Shown in pieces: positions 37,918 through 47,271 of a stretch of DNA of 64,000 bases. Both the position numbers and the translations under genes were made by a program. Below the pieces are notes generated by a model. The model worked only from the letters and a program-made list of their open reading frames with translations, was not told where the DNA came from and made no database searches. How positions within the stretch are numbered: position 1 is the first letter of the stretch; every line of letters begins with the position of its first letter. Source of the stretch: Pseudomonadota bacterium (lineage in GTDB: Bacteria; Pseudomonadota; Alphaproteobacteria; UBA2136; JASBTF01); NCBI GenBank assembly GCA_030148545.1, contig JASBTF010000002.1:299218-363217 (forward strand), read 5' to 3'.

Positions 37918-38124
37918 TGGGACGGTATGGGAAAATCCATGGGACAGTATGGGAGCGCTTACTGAATGCCTTGCTCACATTGACAAACCCACTGTTGCAA
38001 ATTGGTTTTCCACCAAGTTATCCACAGCCATTTTGCAGGCTCAGTATAAAAAAATGCACTTTTGGTGTTGCGTTATCCCATGCTTTCCCATAAGATACCA
38101 ACGTGTCCCAGGTGCAACCATGGG
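37918..38124 (+). promoter_or_regulatory. Putative MraZ operator region upstream of mraZ
   Basis: TGGGA at 37918, 37928, 37940, 37950; TCCCA (opposite strand) at 38076, 38086, 38106; TGGGC at 38120. Confidence 0.75.
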
Positions 38125-38194
38125 CGGGAACAAATGAGACACGTAGCAAACGCGCAGAGAAAGCGCATAACGGTACGAAAGAGCGGGGGCAACA

Positions 38195-38653
38195 ATGACG
38201 GTATTTCTGTCAGCCTACACAAACGGGGTCGATAAGAAGGGGCGCGTCAGCGTCCCCGCTCCTTTTCGTGCAGAGCTTGCCACCCATTCACGCCAAACCG
38301 TTGTTGTTTACGCCGCACCAAACGAGCCTTTCCTGTACGGTTGGGGCTACGATGACTTTGTAAAATTCACCGAAAAAATTATGCAATTGCCACCAATGAG
38401 CAAAACCCGCCAACGCTTGGCGCGTACCATTCTGGCTGCTGCTCAACCACTCTCGTTCGACGAGAATGGCCGTATCTTGCTGCCTGAGCGTTTCTTGAAG
38501 TCAGCAGATATCCAAACCAAAGCAACCTTCGCCGGGCAGGGGGATTTCTTCACCATGTGGAACCCAGATGCTTACGAAGCAACGCTGAATGCAGACCAAG
38601 AGCACTTTGATGACGATTGGGAAGCACTCACCGAAAACGGCTGGGGGCTGTAA
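38195..38653 (+). CDS. mraZ: Transcriptional regulator MraZ
   Basis: AYTNGVDKKGRVSVPAPFRAEL..., SFDENGRILLPERFL, AFAGQGDFFTMWNP. Confidence 0.95.
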   Translation: MTVFLSAYTNGVDKKGRVSVPAPFRAELATHSRQTVVVYAAPNEPFLYGWGYDDFVKFTEKIMQLPPMSKTRQRLARTILAAAQPLSFDENGRILLPERFLKSADIQTKATFAGQGDFFTMWNPDAYEATLNADQEHFDDDWEALTENGWGL

Positions 38654-39594
38654 TGCCAGCACCTATTGCCACCCAAGAAGTTTCATCAACCGCCACTGTT
38701 CACGTTCCTGTCATGCTGTCCTCTGTTTTGGAGTTGGTGCAGCCTAAAGCAGGTGACGTGTACGCCGATGCCACATTTGGTGGCGGCGGTTATACCCAAG
38801 CTTTGCTGGAAACAGGCGCTAGTCGTGTACTAGCGGTGGATCGTGATGCCCGCGCTATCGAGCGTGGTCAAAGCCTGTGCCAGCAATATCCTGACCAACT
38901 CACCTTGGTTGAGAGCAATAATAATAATATAGGGGAAGTGTGCCATGCTCATGGTTTCAGCAGTTTTAACGGTATTGTCGCTGATCTTGGTTTATCTTCA
39001 GACCAACTAAACGACGCCGAGCGAGGGTTTTCGTATCAAAATGATGGCCCGCTCGATATGCGCATGCAAGATCATGGTCCAACAGCTGCGGAGGTACTTA
39101 ACCGCCGTAGCGAGCCCGAGTTGGCCGATATCTTTTACTACTATGGCGAAGAACGTAGCAGCCGCAAGCTGGCGCGTGCCGTGGTGGAGCATCGCAAAAA
39201 AGAAAAATTTGCCACCTCACACCAGTTCCTTGAACTGATTGAACGTGTGTTTCCCGCCATGCTAGGCCGTACCAGCAAGCGCCACCCCGCACAGCGTTTG
39301 TTCCAAGCGTTACGGATTGAAGTAAATGGCGAGATGGATGACCTGAAAGAGTTTTTGCCCCAAGCCCTTAACTTGCTTGCTGTGGGTGGTCGCCTTGTTG
39401 TGGTGAGCTTCCACTCGCTAGAAGACCGTGTGGTGAAAAACATATTCCGCGACGCTGCTAAAGATGGCCTGTTAGGCAGCAAAGCTGAATTTAAACTGAT
39501 TACCAAAAAACCGTTAGAGCCAACCGAAGAAGAGGTTGAGGCCAATATTCGTGCCCGTAGTGCCAAAACCCGCGCTATTGAACGGGTGGCCTAA
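38653..39594 (+). CDS. rsmH: 16S rRNA (cytosine1402-N4)-methyltransferase RsmH
   Basis: HVPVMLSSVLELV, YADATFGGGGYTQALLE, IVADLGLSSDQLNDAERGFSYQNDGPLDMRM; TAATG overlap with mraZ. Confidence 0.96.
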   Translation: MPAPIATQEVSSTATVHVPVMLSSVLELVQPKAGDVYADATFGGGGYTQALLETGASRVLAVDRDARAIERGQSLCQQYPDQLTLVESNNNNIGEVCHAHGFSSFNGIVADLGLSSDQLNDAERGFSYQNDGPLDMRMQDHGPTAAEVLNRRSEPELADIFYYYGEERSSRKLARAVVEHRKKEKFATSHQFLELIERVFPAMLGRTSKRHPAQRLFQALRIEVNGEMDDLKEFLPQALNLLAVGGRLVVVSFHSLEDRVVKNIFRDAAKDGLLGSKAEFKLITKKPLEPTEEEVEANIRARSAKTRAIERVA

Positions 39595-39857
39595 TGCGTT
39601 GGCAAACCGGAGCTCTTCTTACCAGTTGTGCTGTCCTCGCCATTGGCGGGATGATCCAAACCCGCACCAGCCTTACCGAACTTAAGCGCGAACGCCGCGC
39701 CCTACAAACCGAACAAGCGCAAATGCGCGAAGCCCTTACCATTCTGCGTGCCGAATATGCACACCTTACCAACCCACAACGGTTAGAGCGTTTGGCTACC
39801 AGTTTTAAGCTCACGCCGCTTATGCCTAAGCAACTTTCTAGTTGGGAGGCGTTATGA
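39594..39857 (+). CDS. ftsL: FtsL-like cell-division protein
   Basis: Small protein with N-terminal TM and coiled coil, HLTNPQRLERLATSFKLTPLMPKQL, between rsmH and ftsI. Confidence 0.8.
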   Translation: MRWQTGALLTSCAVLAIGGMIQTRTSLTELKRERRALQTEQAQMREALTILRAEYAHLTNPQRLERLATSFKLTPLMPKQLSSWEAL

Positions 39858-41596
39858 TCAAGCAGCGTCGCCCAAGCCGTAATTATAAGCCACGTCGCAG
39901 CATGCGCGCGCGTCGCCAAACTCAGCTTACTAGCAGTAATAACGGCATGCTGCGCTCACGCCTTGTATTGGTAATGGCTGTATTGCTGTTTGCTGTGGGT
40001 GCCATTGGTGGTCGTTTGGCTTGGGTGGCTACCGTACCTGCGCCGGAGCACCACAGCCGCAGCGCTAGCGCTGCCAAACCTATTCGTGGAGATATTACCG
40101 ACCGTGATGGTCGCCTACTTGCCACTACCGTTACCGTGCCATCGCTTTATGCCGACCCAAAATATGTACTAGATGCCCGCCAAACAGTGCGTAAGCTCAA
40201 GCAAGTTTTGCCAAGTGTAAAAAGCAAAGAGTTACTTGCTCGGCTGCAGCAGCCGGGCCGCCGCTTTGTGTGGGTGGACCGCCAGTTGACTCCAGCCCAA
40301 GCGCAAGCGGTGAATAATTTGGGTTTGCCAGGTATTTATTTCCGTGATGAGCAGGTGCGCCTGTACCCACAAGGCAGTTTGTTTAGCCATTTGCTTGGCG
40401 GTGCCAGTGTGGATGGACGTGGTCTTGCTGGTATTGAAGCGGGCATGAACCAAACGCTCAGTAAGGGTGAAACAATTGAGCTCACGGTAGATAGTCGCCT
40501 GCAACAAGCGCTGCACAGCACCTTGGCCGAGACTATTGAAAGCACCAATGCCAATGCTGCATGGGGCGTGGTGATGGACCCGTGGACAGGGGATATTATT
40601 GCCGCCGCCAGCTTGCCAGATTACAACCCGCACCAGCTTGGTAGCGCTGCTAAGGATGCACGCCGTAACCGCTTTAGTCACGGTAGTTACGAGATGGGCA
40701 GTACCTTTAAAATGCTTACCGCCGCCCTGGCTATGGAGCAAAATGCCTTTGAGCCCGATAGCGTGATTGATTGCACCGACCCTATTAAAATTGCCGGTTT
40801 TACCATTCGTGATTACAAACCAAAAGCACGTCCACTTACCTTAACCGAAGTATTGCGCTATAGCTCCAACATTGGGGTGGCACAAGTTGGCGATGCATTG
40901 GGCTCGCAAGCGTTGCAAGATTTCTTCGGCCAACTACACCTGCTAGATACACCTAATTTGCCATTGCCAGAAGTAGCGCAAAGCCAATACCCACAAACGC
41001 AGTGGGGCCGCGTACACGCCATGACTATGAGCTTTGGCCACGGCATTGCCATTACCCCTGTGCAGCTGGCCGCAGCCTACAGCGCCTTGGTGACCGATGG
41101 CCACTACCGCCAACCGGTGTTTGATGCAGCGGACCGCTACCGCGAAGAAGTACCCGTTATTTCTGCCGATACAATTGAAAAGCTAAAAGGTCTCATGGCA
41201 AACGTGGTGGCCGAAGGTTCGGGCCGTGGTGCGCGCATTGCTGGCATGCCCATTGGTGGCAAAACTGGTACCGCGCAAAAGCAGGTGAATGGTAAATACA
41301 TTAAGGGTAAAAACGTGGTGTCGTTTATTGGTGCAGCTCCGTTGGATAACCCGCAACTGGTAGCATTAATAATGGTAGATGAGCCCAAAAAAGGCCGTGC
41401 ACTTGGTGGTGCAGTGGCGGCGCCAGCATTTAAAAAATTCATGCAGCGCGCCATGCCGGTGTTGGCTTTGGCACCTCAGCCAGAACAGCCAAAAACGCAA
41501 TTAGCAAAGCGCAAAGCACCCTTGGCAGAACGCACAAAACCCACTACAGTGCTGGCTAATGCGCCTATCACAACTGCTACAACAGCCCACCGCTGA
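39854..41596 (+). CDS. ftsI: Division transpeptidase FtsI/PBP3-like
   Basis: SYEMGSTFKMLTAALAM (SxxK), YSSNIG (SxN), GGKTGTAQK (KTG). Confidence 0.94.
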   Translation: MIKQRRPSRNYKPRRSMRARRQTQLTSSNNGMLRSRLVLVMAVLLFAVGAIGGRLAWVATVPAPEHHSRSASAAKPIRGDITDRDGRLLATTVTVPSLYADPKYVLDARQTVRKLKQVLPSVKSKELLARLQQPGRRFVWVDRQLTPAQAQAVNNLGLPGIYFRDEQVRLYPQGSLFSHLLGGASVDGRGLAGIEAGMNQTLSKGETIELTVDSRLQQALHSTLAETIESTNANAAWGVVMDPWTGDIIAAASLPDYNPHQLGSAAKDARRNRFSHGSYEMGSTFKMLTAALAMEQNAFEPDSVIDCTDPIKIAGFTIRDYKPKARPLTLTEVLRYSSNIGVAQVGDALGSQALQDFFGQLHLLDTPNLPLPEVAQSQYPQTQWGRVHAMTMSFGHGIAITPVQLAAAYSALVTDGHYRQPVFDAADRYREEVPVISADTIEKLKGLMANVVAEGSGRGARIAGMPIGGKTGTAQKQVNGKYIKGKNVVSFIGAAPLDNPQLVALIMVDEPKKGRALGGAVAAPAFKKFMQRAMPVLALAPQPEQPKTQLAKRKAPLAERTKPTTVLANAPITTATTAHR

Positions 41597-42974
41597 CGAT
41601 ATCCAAATCACCCAAGTGGTGGATGATTCTCGCGCCGCTGCACCCGGCGTGCTGTGCGTGCTGGATGCACGTAACCACCCCAATACGGCTGATTATGCCG
41701 CTAAAGCTGCCGCAGCGGGTGCTACTGTAGTTGCCAATATTGAGGCGGAAAACATTATTTACCACCCCACACCGGGCGCTGTTTTGGCGCGCTGGGCAGT
41801 GGCACAACACCCCAAGCAGCCTGTGCACCGCGCTGCGGTTACCGGTACAAATGGCAAAACATCGGTAGCGTGGTTTTACCAGCAGTTGGTGCAAAACAGT
41901 GCCTCTATTGGCACGTTGGGCGTTTACCAAAATAATCAACAAAGCGTTTATACCGGCTACACCAGCCCTACTGCGCTTAAGCTACACCCCATTTTGCACG
42001 AGCTAACCGAGCAAGGCGTAACGCATGTGTGTTGCGAAACATCTAGCCATGCGCTGGATATTCACCGGCTCGATGGCATGACTTTTCAAGCCGCAGCACT
42101 CACCAACATCACGCAAGACCATTTGGATTATCACGGCACGATGGAAGCCTACATCGCCGCTAAAATGAAGCTGTTTACTGAACGGCTAGATAAAGACGGC
42201 ACGGCGGTAATTAACATCCAAAATCCAGCCAGTTGGCCGGTGTTGAGTCTGTGTAAGGAGCAGGGATTTAACATAATTACTACCGGTAGTGCCAATGCCG
42301 AGTTGGTGGTGGACGTGCAAAATAGCTCCACCACAGGCATGGAACTGTTGGTGAAGGCGCCACAAGGCCAAACCACCGTGCAGTTGCCATTGTTGGGGGC
42401 GTTCCAAGCACAAAACATTGCCACTGCCTTGGGGTTGGCAATGGGCACAGGCGTAGCATGGGAACAATTGGTAGAAAACTTACCAAAACTAAGCGGCGTG
42501 CCCGGCCGTATGGAGCTTTTTACCGCAACAGATAAGCCAAGCGTGGTGGTGGATTATGCCCACACGGCCGATGCTTTGGCCACAGCGCTTGCCGCACTTA
42601 AGCCGCTAACACAACAAGCGCAAAGCAAGTTGTGGGTGGTGTTTGGTGCCGGGGGCGACCGTGACCCGGGTAAGCGTCAGCCTATGGGTGCGGCCGCACA
42701 AAAATATGCCGACGAGGTAATTGTAACGGATGACAACCCACGCACTGAGGACGCAACAAGTGTGCGTCAGCAAATTTTGCAAGGTTGCCCAAAAGCACAG
42801 GAAATTGCCGACCGTGCTGAAGCCATAGCACACGCTACCAGCCACGCAAGCCCGAACGATATTGTATTGGTTGCTGGCAAAGGGCACGAGGAAGGCCAAA
42901 TTATTGGTACCGAAACGCATCCTTTTAACGACCGTACGGTTGTACAAGCTTTGCTCAAAGCAAGGGCAGCGTAA
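41559..42974 (+). CDS. murE: UDP-MurNAc-tripeptide synthetase MurE
   Basis: VTGTNGKTSVAWF, CCETSSHALDIHRLDG, NITQDHLDYHGTMEAY, VVFGAGGDRDPGKRQPMG, TDDNPRTE. Confidence 0.95.
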   Translation: MRLSQLLQQPTADDIQITQVVDDSRAAAPGVLCVLDARNHPNTADYAAKAAAAGATVVANIEAENIIYHPTPGAVLARWAVAQHPKQPVHRAAVTGTNGKTSVAWFYQQLVQNSASIGTLGVYQNNQQSVYTGYTSPTALKLHPILHELTEQGVTHVCCETSSHALDIHRLDGMTFQAAALTNITQDHLDYHGTMEAYIAAKMKLFTERLDKDGTAVINIQNPASWPVLSLCKEQGFNIITTGSANAELVVDVQNSSTTGMELLVKAPQGQTTVQLPLLGAFQAQNIATALGLAMGTGVAWEQLVENLPKLSGVPGRMELFTATDKPSVVVDYAHTADALATALAALKPLTQQAQSKLWVVFGAGGDRDPGKRQPMGAAAQKYADEVIVTDDNPRTEDATSVRQQILQGCPKAQEIADRAEAIAHATSHASPNDIVLVAGKGHEEGQIIGTETHPFNDRTVVQALLKARAA

Positions 42975-42977
42975 GTT

Positions 42978-44102
42978 ATGCAACGTCTTCTGCGCGCGTT
43001 TAAACGGCACCTCACTCGGCACGATGCCATTTTGGTTATCGGCTTTTTAGCGCTGTTGTTAGGCGGGTTGTTGGCGCAGTCCAGTGCATCGCTCGCTGTG
43101 GGGCCGGAATATGGCGTGGGTAGTTATTATTTTTTCCAACGTCAGCTGATGTTTGCTTTGTTGGGCTTGGTGCCCGCTACGGTGTTGGCGCTGCTACCGC
43201 ACCGTTGGCTCAAGTGGTTGTGTGTGCCGGGTGTGGTTGTTGGATTTGCCCTGCTGGTGGCTACGTTGTTTATGGGGAGCAGTGCCAAAGGCGCATCTCG
43301 CTGGTTGGATTTTGGCTTTTTTAATTTACAACCGTCGGAGCTACTCAAGCCATTCCTGTTTCTTGCTGTTGCGTTAGTTTTGCAAAGCCCAAAAATACCT
43401 GCCCAACGGCGTGGTTTGGTTATTAGCTTAGGGCTGCTTGCTATGGTGCTGGGTGTGCTGGTATTGCAGCCCGATGTTTCTACAGGCTTGCTCATTGTTG
43501 TTGCTGGTGGCGCCCAGTTGTGGGTGGGTGGCTTGCCGTGGTTATGGTTGTTTGGCCTGCTTGGTTTGGGCGGTGGTGTTGGTTTTGCGCTGTATTCGTT
43601 ATTGCCGCACGTTGCCAGCCGTGTAGAACGTTTTTTAAACCCCGAGAGTGGTGATACCTACCAAATTGATGCCGCACGGGAGGCGTTCCTCAACGGTGGT
43701 TTGTTTGGCACTGGCCCGGGCGCTGGTACGGTAAAACACATCTTGCCCGATGCTCATACCGATTTTATTTTCGCGGTAATTGGTGAGGAGTTTGGGATTC
43801 TCATTGCTTTGCTATTACTTGTTGGCTTTTTGTTTGTGCTTGGCCGCGGCTACGTTTTGCTGTGGGCACGTGCCGAGCAACGCCAAGCAGACCGGTTTAT
43901 TATTGTTGCTGGTATTGGTCTGCTCACGGTTCTGTCGCTACAAGTTTTATTGAATATTGCCGTGGTGCTACACGTGATACCCACTACCGGTATGCCACTA
44001 CCATTCTTCAGTTATGGGGGTAGTGCGTTGTGGGGAAGCTTGCTAAATGCTGCATTGGTGATAAATTTAACCCGTGAAGAATCTCGACGTGTCCACCGAT
44101 AA
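42978..44102 (+). CDS. ftsW: SEDS-family peptidoglycan polymerase FtsW
   Basis: GSSAKGASRWLDFGFFNLQPSELLKPFLFLAVA, PTTGMPLPFFSYGGSALWGSLLNAALVIN. Confidence 0.94.
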   Translation: MQRLLRAFKRHLTRHDAILVIGFLALLLGGLLAQSSASLAVGPEYGVGSYYFFQRQLMFALLGLVPATVLALLPHRWLKWLCVPGVVVGFALLVATLFMGSSAKGASRWLDFGFFNLQPSELLKPFLFLAVALVLQSPKIPAQRRGLVISLGLLAMVLGVLVLQPDVSTGLLIVVAGGAQLWVGGLPWLWLFGLLGLGGGVGFALYSLLPHVASRVERFLNPESGDTYQIDAAREAFLNGGLFGTGPGAGTVKHILPDAHTDFIFAVIGEEFGILIALLLLVGFLFVLGRGYVLLWARAEQRQADRFIIVAGIGLLTVLSLQVLLNIAVVLHVIPTTGMPLPFFSYGGSALWGSLLNAALVINLTREESRRVHR

Positions 44103-44103
44103 A

Positions 44104-45213
44104 ATGCAACAGCCAACCGTAATTTTGGCCACAGGCGGCAGTGGTGGCCATATTTTCCCAGCGCTAGCTGTGGCGGAGGAGCTGCGTGAGCGTGGCTGGC
44201 AGTGCCAGTTTTTGTTGGGCGGTAGCAAGTTTAGTAATTTAGTTGAGCAAGCTGGCTTTCCGTATCATTCGCTCCCTGCGGCTAAATGGAGTGGGCGTAA
44301 TATTTTTATTAAAGCATGGTCACTCGTGGCGCTTACCCGTGCTGTGCTTACCGCTATTGGGCTTATTCACCAGCATCGTCCTACTGCTGTATTAGGTTAC
44401 GGTAGCTTTGCAACAGTAGCGTCTATTTTTGCAGCTAAGGTAACGGGCGTTGCCACGCTTATCCACGAGCAAAATGTATTGCCCGGTCGTGCCAATACGC
44501 TGCTTGCACGTGTGGTGGACCGTATTTTGGTGGCACACCCTGCTACCCAAACCCGTTTTAGCAAATCGCAGCAGCCACGGTTGCGTGTGGTGGGTAACCC
44601 TCTACGGCAAGATGTTGTGGGCGCAATTCCCCTAAAACGTAGCGAAAAACCACGCCAGTTGATGATTCTTGGTGGTAGCCAAGGTGCACGTATTCTTAGC
44701 CAAACGGTGCCACAGGCGGTGGCGCAGCTACCAGCAGAGGTACAACAAAATTTGGTGGTGGTACACCAAGCACGCCCCGAAGATGTGGAAGCCACGCGTG
44801 AGGCTTATGCCAATGTGCAGCTCGCCAGCTGCGTGGTGGAAAGCTTTTTTGATGATTTGCCACAGCACTTAGCACGCACGCACATTTTGGTGTCTCGCGC
44901 CGGTGCCCTTACAGTGAGCGAGGCAGCCAGCTTTGGTATTCCTAGTATTTTTGTACCGCTTAAATTGGCCGATAATCATCAGCAATTTAATGCCCAATTG
45001 TTTGAGGACGCAGGCGCCGGTGTGGTGCTAGACCAAGCTATGTTTAATGCTGAAACGCTGCTGCCGCACTTGCAGGCCTTGCTGACCGATGATGATCGTT
45101 TGAAAGACATGAGCAAAGCCGCCCACCGTTTAGCTGTGGTAGATGCTGCTGGCGCTGTGGGCGACGTGGTCGAGCGCGTTGCCGGCCGCGATATCTTCAG
45201 CCAAGCAGCATAG
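44104..45213 (+). CDS. murG: UDP-GlcNAc transferase MurG
   Basis: ILATGGSGGHIFPALAVAEEL, VLGYGSFATV, LIHEQNVLPGRAN, LILGGSQGAR-like, SRAGALTVSEAASFGIPSIFVP. Confidence 0.95.
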   Translation: MQQPTVILATGGSGGHIFPALAVAEELRERGWQCQFLLGGSKFSNLVEQAGFPYHSLPAAKWSGRNIFIKAWSLVALTRAVLTAIGLIHQHRPTAVLGYGSFATVASIFAAKVTGVATLIHEQNVLPGRANTLLARVVDRILVAHPATQTRFSKSQQPRLRVVGNPLRQDVVGAIPLKRSEKPRQLMILGGSQGARILSQTVPQAVAQLPAEVQQNLVVVHQARPEDVEATREAYANVQLASCVVESFFDDLPQHLARTHILVSRAGALTVSEAASFGIPSIFVPLKLADNHQQFNAQLFEDAGAGVVLDQAMFNAETLLPHLQALLTDDDRLKDMSKAAHRLAVVDAAGAVGDVVERVAGRDIFSQAA

Positions 45214-45244
45214 GCATTCTATTCAAAGAGTTGGTTTTTTACTG

Positions 45245-45328
45245 CGCCATCCCAAGGTCGCGGAGCTGCTTGGTTGGCGGAGATCCAGGACACTTCCTGG
45301 TGCCAAACACTGGCTTTGCCAGTGTTTG
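45245..45328 (+). repeat. Three-hairpin dispersed element, copy C
   Basis: CGCCATCCCAAGGTCGCGGAGCTGCTTGGTTGGCGGAGATCCAGGACACTTCCTGGTGCCAAACACTGGCTTTGCCAGTGTTTG; perfect 11-bp terminal hairpin. Confidence 0.85.
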
Positions 45329-45335
45329 AGCATTC

Positions 45336-45653
45336 TTAAAGTTCTTCTTCGTCAAGGTGAGGTTGGTGGCGTGTGGTGTAACAGCTTTCGTGCTCGGTCG
45401 TAACGGTGAGCTCCATCGCAATCGGCAGTACCGTATCGTAAAACACATCGCTCACCGTTGCAGCCCAGGCAGGCCAACCGGTGGTGTCGTCTACCCCCAC
45501 GCTTTCTAGCCATTGCTGAAAGTGAACAGGCTCCACCGTGGCGCGGTCGGGCGCGTAAACCAGTTCTACAGCTGTGCCGTGGTCTAGCGTGTAAGCCAAC
45601 GTAACCGATTGCTCAGATTCACTTGGCGGAAACGGGCGTGCTGTAAGCTTCAT
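45336..45653 (-). CDS. Hypothetical protein downstream of fliP
   Basis: 105 aa, starts 4 nt after the fliP stop; acidic C-terminus. Confidence 0.6.
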   Translation of the reverse strand: MKLTARPFPPSESEQSVTLAYTLDHGTAVELVYAPDRATVEPVHFQQWLESVGVDDTTGWPAWAATVSDVFYDTVLPIAMELTVTTEHESCYTTRHQPHLDEEEL

Positions 45654-45657
45654 AAGG

Positions 45658-46428
45658 TTAAACTCTAAATGAGCCGACGAGTGCTTCGCTCAACAAATGC
45701 CAACCATCCACCAGTACAAAGAAGATGATTTTAAACGGCAGCGAGATAATCACCGGCGGTAGCATCATCATCCCCATCGACATGAGGATACTGGCCACTG
45801 TGAGGTCAATAATGAGGAAGGGCAGGAACAGCAAAAAGCCAATTTCAAACGCACGGCGCAGCTCGCTGATCATAAACGCTGGCACCAGTGCTTGTAGTGG
45901 CACCACTTGCAGAGCATCGCGGTCTTGGTCGCGTATTTCAGCAGCGCTGGCAGGGGCATCGCTGCTTTCTGGCATCATGCCCAAAAATAGGTCTAAGTCA
46001 CGTTCGGTAACATTGTCTAGCATGAACCCTTTAAACGGCGCCACGGTAGCGCTAAAGGCAACATCTTCGCTAATATCACCTTGCAGATAAGGGCCAATAC
46101 CACTGCGGTAGGCCGCTTCAAACGTGGGGGCCATAATAAAAGCTGTGAGGAACAATGCCAAGCTCACCATCACGGTGTTTGGTGGCGTGGTTTGCAGCCC
46201 CAAGGCGCTTCGCAAAAACGAGAACACCACCACAATACGGGTAAAGCTGGTCACCATCATCAGCACCGATGGCGCCAGAGACAGCACGGTAAGCAGCGTA
46301 ATCAGCTGGAAAATACGTTGCGGGCTCAACAGGTCGTCGGTAAGTACCAAGTTGAGCGGCCCAGCATCCTGCGCTATGGCACCAAGTGGTGTCATCAGTA
46401 ACATGGCAAGTAACAGGCGCAACATCAT
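45658..46428 (-). CDS. fliP: Flagellar export apparatus protein FliP
   Basis: SLAPSVLMMVTSFTRIVVVFSFLRSALGLQTTPPNTVMVSLALFLTAFIM; FLPFLIIDLTVASILMSMGMMMLPPVIISLPFKIIFFVLVDGW. Confidence 0.97.
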   Translation of the reverse strand: MMLRLLLAMLLMTPLGAIAQDAGPLNLVLTDDLLSPQRIFQLITLLTVLSLAPSVLMMVTSFTRIVVVFSFLRSALGLQTTPPNTVMVSLALFLTAFIMAPTFEAAYRSGIGPYLQGDISEDVAFSATVAPFKGFMLDNVTERDLDLFLGMMPESSDAPASAAEIRDQDRDALQVVPLQALVPAFMISELRRAFEIGFLLFLPFLIIDLTVASILMSMGMMMLPPVIISLPFKIIFFVLVDGWHLLSEALVGSFRV

Positions 46429-46982
46429 GAGAGAGACTCTATCGTATAGTTACCATTTTGGTAACGGAAAATATGCGGTACGCAATTTTCTAGACCCGGG
46501 TTAATAGTGTCTAATGCCTCGGCCAATGCGCGAGAAAAGCCACCATGACCAACAAAAAGAACATTACCTTCGTACTGTGATAAGCCATTTTTAATGGTGC
46601 TACCAGCGCGCGCAACAAGGGTGTCCCATGGTTCTACACCCAGTCCCGTGCTGCGGTGGGCATCTTGCACTTTTGCAAAATTATATTTTTTGAGGGTATC
46701 GGCAATAAGCTGCCCTTCTAACTCCCCGCGTGACGCTTCTTGCAAGTTCTCTTCAACAGTAACAGGCATGTTTTTTAGCTCAGCAATGTGCTGCGCCGTG
46801 GTGAGAGCACGTTGCAAAGGGCTACTAATAATATGGTCAATCGCAATGCTTTGCAGTTGTTGTGCAGCCTGTTGGGCTTGTTGAATCCCTGTGGTGTTTA
46901 GCGGAATATCACTTTGGCCTTGGCAGCGACGTTCTACATTCCAGTCGGTTTGGCCGTGGCGAATGTAATAAAAGCTACGCAC
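46425..46982 (-). CDS. Histidine phosphatase (phosphoglycerate-mutase-like), GTG start proposed
   Basis: VRSFYYIRHGQTDWNVERRCQGQSDIPLNTTGIQQAQ (RHG motif); 46980-46982 GTG overlaps the end of fliO. Confidence 0.88.
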   Translation of the reverse strand: MRSFYYIRHGQTDWNVERRCQGQSDIPLNTTGIQQAQQAAQQLQSIAIDHIISSPLQRALTTAQHIAELKNMPVTVEENLQEASRGELEGQLIADTLKKYNFAKVQDAHRSTGLGVEPWDTLVARAGSTIKNGLSQYEGNVLFVGHGGFSRALAEALDTINPGLENCVPHIFRYQNGNYTIESLS

Positions 46983-47265
46983 CTTTTTTGCCTTTCGTGT
47001 GGCTGAGCTGTACAGGGCTTTGGCCGCCCAAAATAATAAGGTGTTCTTCTGTGTCGCAAGCCAACAGTACCGCGCGGTGTTTGCCATCAATCAGGCGAGT
47101 TTCCAGCACACGCAAGCGCTTGTTTTTTACCTCGCCAGTGCCGGGCAGGGTGCCGCCACGCGCCTGCCACCATTTAAGCGTGGCCAAAAAAGCCAACAGC
47201 AAACCAGCAATAGCTAACAAACCACCAAGCCAGCGGATGAGTAGGTCGGGTGTTATTAAATCCAT
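46975..47265 (-). CDS. fliO: FliO-like flagellar biosynthesis protein
   Basis: Single TM then KNKRLRVLETRLIDGKHRAVLLACDTEEHLIILGGQSPVQL. Confidence 0.8.
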   Translation of the reverse strand: MDLITPDLLIRWLGGLLAIAGLLLAFLATLKWWQARGGTLPGTGEVKNKRLRVLETRLIDGKHRAVLLACDTEEHLIILGGQSPVQLSHTKGKKGA

Positions 47266-47271
47266 GTGTTG

